34,726 bases of DNA from Candidatus Roizmanbacteria bacterium GW2011_GWA2_37_7. Lineage in GTDB: Bacteria; Patescibacteriota; Microgenomatia; UBA1406; GWC2-37-13. This document shows positions 32,695 to 34,726 of this stretch, piece by piece. The notes beneath the pieces are model-generated. The model worked only from the letters and a program-made list of their open reading frames with translations, did not search any database and was not told where the DNA came from. Location: the NCBI GenBank assembly GCA_000990445.1, contig LBTJ01000012.1, positions 1-34,726 on the forward strand, in the 5' to 3' direction. Numbering within the stretch: the first letter of the stretch is position 1; each line of letters opens with the position of its first letter. A program made the translations under genes and the position numbers.

Positions 32695-32704
32695 AAGGAG
32701 GTGA
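32695..32704 (+). promoter_or_regulatory. Strong Shine-Dalgarno sequence, widely spaced, at rpsT
   Basis: AAGGAGGTGA (32695-32704) is fully complementary to the 16S 3' end, unlike nearly all other genes here. The gap from the last G of GGAGG (32701) to the rpsT ATG is 18 nt, longer than the usual 5-9. An in-frame TGA at 32702-32704 prevents an earlier start. Confidence 0.7.
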
Positions 32705-32719
32705 CAAGTACAAAGAACT

Positions 32720-32971
32720 ATGCCAAATATCAAATCAGCAAAAAAACAGATGAGGCAAGATCAGCGTCGAACAAAAGATAATGACAAATATATGAATCAG
32801 GTCGAAGAAGTCATAAAGGCAGCAAAAAAAGGTGTGAAATCAAAAAAAAATGAATTTGTATCAAAAGGATATTCTATTGTTGACCGCGCTGCAAAAAAAC
32901 ATGTAATCCATAACAACAAGGCAAGTAGACTCAAAGCGCGAATTAGTAGATTAGTGAAGAAAGCCTCATGA
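32720..32971 (+). CDS. rpsT: 30S ribosomal protein S20 (bS20)
   Basis: S20 is a small helical protein that binds the 16S 5' domain. The 83 residues start MPNIKSAKKQMRQDQRR and end HVIHNNKASRLKARISRLVKKAS, the family's basic C-terminal helix. The gene is preceded by a strong Shine-Dalgarno sequence at unusual distance and its own promoter. Its stop overlaps the pilN start (ATGA), which couples it to pilus genes. Confidence 0.95.
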   Translation: MPNIKSAKKQMRQDQRRTKDNDKYMNQVEEVIKAAKKGVKSKKNEFVSKGYSIVDRAAKKHVIHNNKASRLKARISRLVKKAS

Positions 32972-33492
32972 AATACCAGATAAATTTATTTCCAACTTTA
33001 GAGAAAAATAAAACTGATAAAATTATCTACTTTGCGTTTCATTATCTTCGATACGTCTTGGTTATTACTCAGTTTGTGGCAATTTGTGTCTTTTTTTTCC
33101 GATTTAAAATTGATCAGGAAATTGTTGATCTCAGAGAAAAATTAGACCAAAAGCAATCAATATTAGTAGCGACCGACGATTTGCTAACACGAGTAAAGCA
33201 GGTTGATGCAAAAATGAAACAGGTTACTGTCCTGCTTGATACCCAAGAGTTATTTCAATCCAAATTTAACTATATCTATAGCAAGCTTCCGCAAGGAGTC
33301 CAACTTGCTGATTTCAGTCTTTCTGATGCAGGAATCATCCTTCAAGGAGTATCCACTACCATTGAGCCTGTGAAGTCTATGTATGAAGATCTTCAGTCTG
33401 AAAAGCGTTTTAAGACTATTGAGCTTAGCAATATCGAAAAAACTGATGATGGCTTTATCTTTAATATGAGTTTGAATGAGTTTTCATTGTGA
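32968..33492 (+). CDS. pilN: PilN-like type IV pilus assembly protein
   Basis: A 174-residue bitopic protein with the PilN layout: the N-terminal INLFPT motif (5-10), which in PilN binds PilM, a single transmembrane helix (about 30-50, YVLVITQFVAICVFFFRF), a coiled coil and a small alpha/beta ferredoxin-like domain. It overlaps rpsT by 4 nt and pilO starts 1 nt after it. A pilM gene is expected but not seen just upstream. It is part of the inner-membrane alignment complex. Confidence 0.8.
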   Translation: MKYQINLFPTLEKNKTDKIIYFAFHYLRYVLVITQFVAICVFFFRFKIDQEIVDLREKLDQKQSILVATDDLLTRVKQVDAKMKQVTVLLDTQELFQSKFNYIYSKLPQGVQLADFSLSDAGIILQGVSTTIEPVKSMYEDLQSEKRFKTIELSNIEKTDDGFIFNMSLNEFSL

Positions 33493-33493
33493 T

Positions 33494-34192
33494 ATGAATA
33501 AGGAAAAATTTCTTGCATTACTCAAGGATAAAAAGGTTCAAAATTATTCGTATAATATTTTCTTTTTTATTGTATTTACTTTTTTTATCATTTTTGCAAT
33601 TCGGCCAAATCTCATTACAGCTTTTAATCTTCAAAAAGAACTTCAGGATCTTCGTCTCAAAAACAAACAGTCAGAAGAGGTGATTCTACAAATTGTCAAT
33701 TATCAGTCGCTTATGGAGGAGTATCGCGATAGTCTGTATGTCCTTGATGATGCAGTACCTTCATCGCCCAAACTTGCTCAGTTTGTTGAGGAAATTTCTC
33801 AAACAGCTACTGATTCAGGATTGGTTGTGCAGTCCTTGACAGTTGAAAGTATTGCATTCAAAGGACAAGTTGGGGGTGATCAAGAAAGTATAGACGGCAG
33901 TTCAGAGGCAATTACACCGCAGGCTGATCCAGACAATCCAGAACAAGCAGTAGACGAGTCGGGAGATGGTGAAAAATCTATTGACGAGTCTTCTCTTGTT
34001 CCAAAGAGTCCTGAGTTATTGTCGTTTACTATTACGGTTGATGGTGCTGCTACGGTACCACAAATTGCACAATTTCTGAATCAAATCCTTGCTCAAAGAA
34101 GGCTGAAGACGTATGACTCACTGACCCTTTCAACAGCTAAAGCTACCGCAAATACAGTCATTAATATTTTGATACGAACATATTATTTATGA
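33494..34192 (+). CDS. pilO: PilO-like type IV pilus assembly protein
   Basis: A 232-residue protein with one transmembrane helix (about 23-42, FFFIVFTFFIIFAIRPN), a coiled coil, and a C-terminal domain including LPELLS-like SPELLSFTITVDG. The start at 33494 (MNKEKF) is used; six more codons upstream overlap pilN. An acidic, low-complexity stretch (DPDNPEQAVDESGDGEK) lies inside the periplasm-equivalent half. PilO pairs with PilN by its coiled coil. Its stop overlaps the next gene (ATGA). Confidence 0.78.
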   Translation: MNKEKFLALLKDKKVQNYSYNIFFFIVFTFFIIFAIRPNLITAFNLQKELQDLRLKNKQSEEVILQIVNYQSLMEEYRDSLYVLDDAVPSSPKLAQFVEEISQTATDSGLVVQSLTVESIAFKGQVGGDQESIDGSSEAITPQADPDNPEQAVDESGDGEKSIDESSLVPKSPELLSFTITVDGAATVPQIAQFLNQILAQRRLKTYDSLTLSTAKATANTVINILIRTYYL

Positions 34193-34371
34193 AACAAAAA
34201 GATCTTCTTATCATCTCATTGACGATATTTCTTACAGTGATAGCATGGGTCATGCTTGAACTCAAATCAATTCGTGAGCAAACACCGACAGATACACAGA
34301 TAGAGTCGTACTCACTGGACTATAATGTAGATACAAAGATATTAAAAGTACTTGAAGAAAAAAAACCATAA
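34189..34371 (+). CDS. Small membrane protein of the pilus operon
   Basis: 60 residues with one transmembrane helix (about 6-24) and a polar tail. It overlaps pilO by 4 nt and the next gene by 1 nt, so it is cotranslated. It holds the place where pilP is found in many operons, but it is much smaller than PilP and no motif is recognised. Confidence 0.65.
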   Translation: MKQKDLLIISLTIFLTVIAWVMLELKSIREQTPTDTQIESYSLDYNVDTKILKVLEEKKP

Positions 34372-34726
34372 TGTACTCAGATTTATATACTCATCCACGA
34401 TTTAGCCCAATCAAACTATTGACAACTATTGCGATTGTTATAGTCGCGGCTCTTGGATTATTCCTTTTTACGCAGGATTCAATACCAACTCGTGCATCAA
34501 AGCGAGCTCTCCTTGATCATCAAATAGTAAATATATCACAAAAACAGCTTGGGATTTTCTGGGAAATTGATACAGCGGATGAAGGGTGGATTTTGTATGG
34601 AAAGAACCCAAACAATCTTGATATGACTGCGTTTGATGAACGGGATATAGACGGAGAGAAAGAAAAAAGAATTTTTCACTTTGCGCTTCTTCGCAATCTT
34701 GAGCCAGCTTCGACCTATTACTACAA
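34371..34726 (+). CDS. Membrane-anchored fibronectin-III-like protein, 5' part only
   Basis: ATG at 34371 overlaps the upstream stop by 1 nt; the frame stays open to the window end (118 codons). After a short N-terminus comes one transmembrane helix (LLTTIAIVIVAALGLFLF, about 19-36). A segment like a fibronectin type III domain follows (LGIFWEIDTADEGWILYG ... FHFALLRNLEPASTYYY), which places the remainder outside the cell. Probably an adhesin or pilus-associated protein; the rest is missing. Confidence 0.7.
   Translation, partial: MYSDLYTHPRFSPIKLLTTIAIVIVAALGLFLFTQDSIPTRASKRALLDHQIVNISQKQLGIFWEIDTADEGWILYGKNPNNLDMTAFDERDIDGEKEKRIFHFALLRNLEPASTYYY

Noticed and set aside
32941-34192. UGA recoding to glycine as in Gracilibacteria/Absconditabacteria
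   Set aside because: TGA ends rpsT, pilN and pilO at the positions expected from family lengths and overlaps, and no conserved protein is interrupted by TGA at a glycine site.

Overview
The window is AT-rich bacterial DNA with every convincing gene on the + strand. It starts with tuf and runs through one long ribosomal-protein / secY / rpoA locus. The absence of a uL30 gene between rpsE and rplO, the very compact genes, the DUF4012-type membrane protein and the PilN/PilO pair all fit a Candidate Phyla Radiation (Patescibacteria) genome, most likely the Microgenomates group. The group assignment is inference. TGA is used as a stop codon (rpsT, pilN, pilO, rplO), so the UGA-glycine code of Gracilibacteria/Absconditabacteria does not apply.

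Region 1 (1-17953): tuf, a damaged rpsJ, rplC-rplD-rplW-rplB-rplV-rpsC-rplP-rpmC-rpsQ-rplN-rplX-rplE-rpsN(type Z)-rpsS-rpsH-rplF-rplR-rpsE-rplO-secY-rpmG-adk fusion-map-infA-rpmJ-rpsM-rpsK-rpsD-rpoA-rplQ-rplM-rpsI. It supplies translation, Sec export, N-terminal Met removal and the RNA polymerase alpha subunit. Departures from the standard S10/spc/alpha order are: rpsS moved from rplB-rplV to between rpsN and rpsH; rpsJ lacking about 40 internal codons plus the frame; rpsE lacking about 40 codons in frame; and adenylate kinase fused to a second P-loop kinase. A promoter followed by a hairpin, antiterminator-like and terminator series lies between rpsJ and rplC.

Region 2 (17954-30175): a surface-glycan locus with a GT2, two GT4 glycosyltransferases, a mannose-1-phosphate guanylyltransferase, a polyprenyl-phosphate sugar-1-phosphate transferase and a DUF4012 membrane protein. 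About 5.3 kb of accessory genes interrupts it (20037-25315): a DUF4143 ATPase with an operator-like repeat, a GIY-YIG protein, a NYN-domain protein, and a type II restriction-modification pair. The island ends in about 190 bp of hairpin repeats that also contain six DnaA-box-like 9-mers. Short heptanucleotide repeats occur inside both GT4 genes.

Region 3 (30176-34726): recO, glycyl-tRNA synthetase, a small membrane-anchored protein, rpsT with its own promoter, then pilN, pilO, a small membrane protein and the 5' part of a membrane-anchored fibronectin-III-like protein that runs off the end. These last genes overlap like a type IV pilus operon coupled to rpsT.

All identifications come from reading the sequence and from remembered family motifs; no database search was run.
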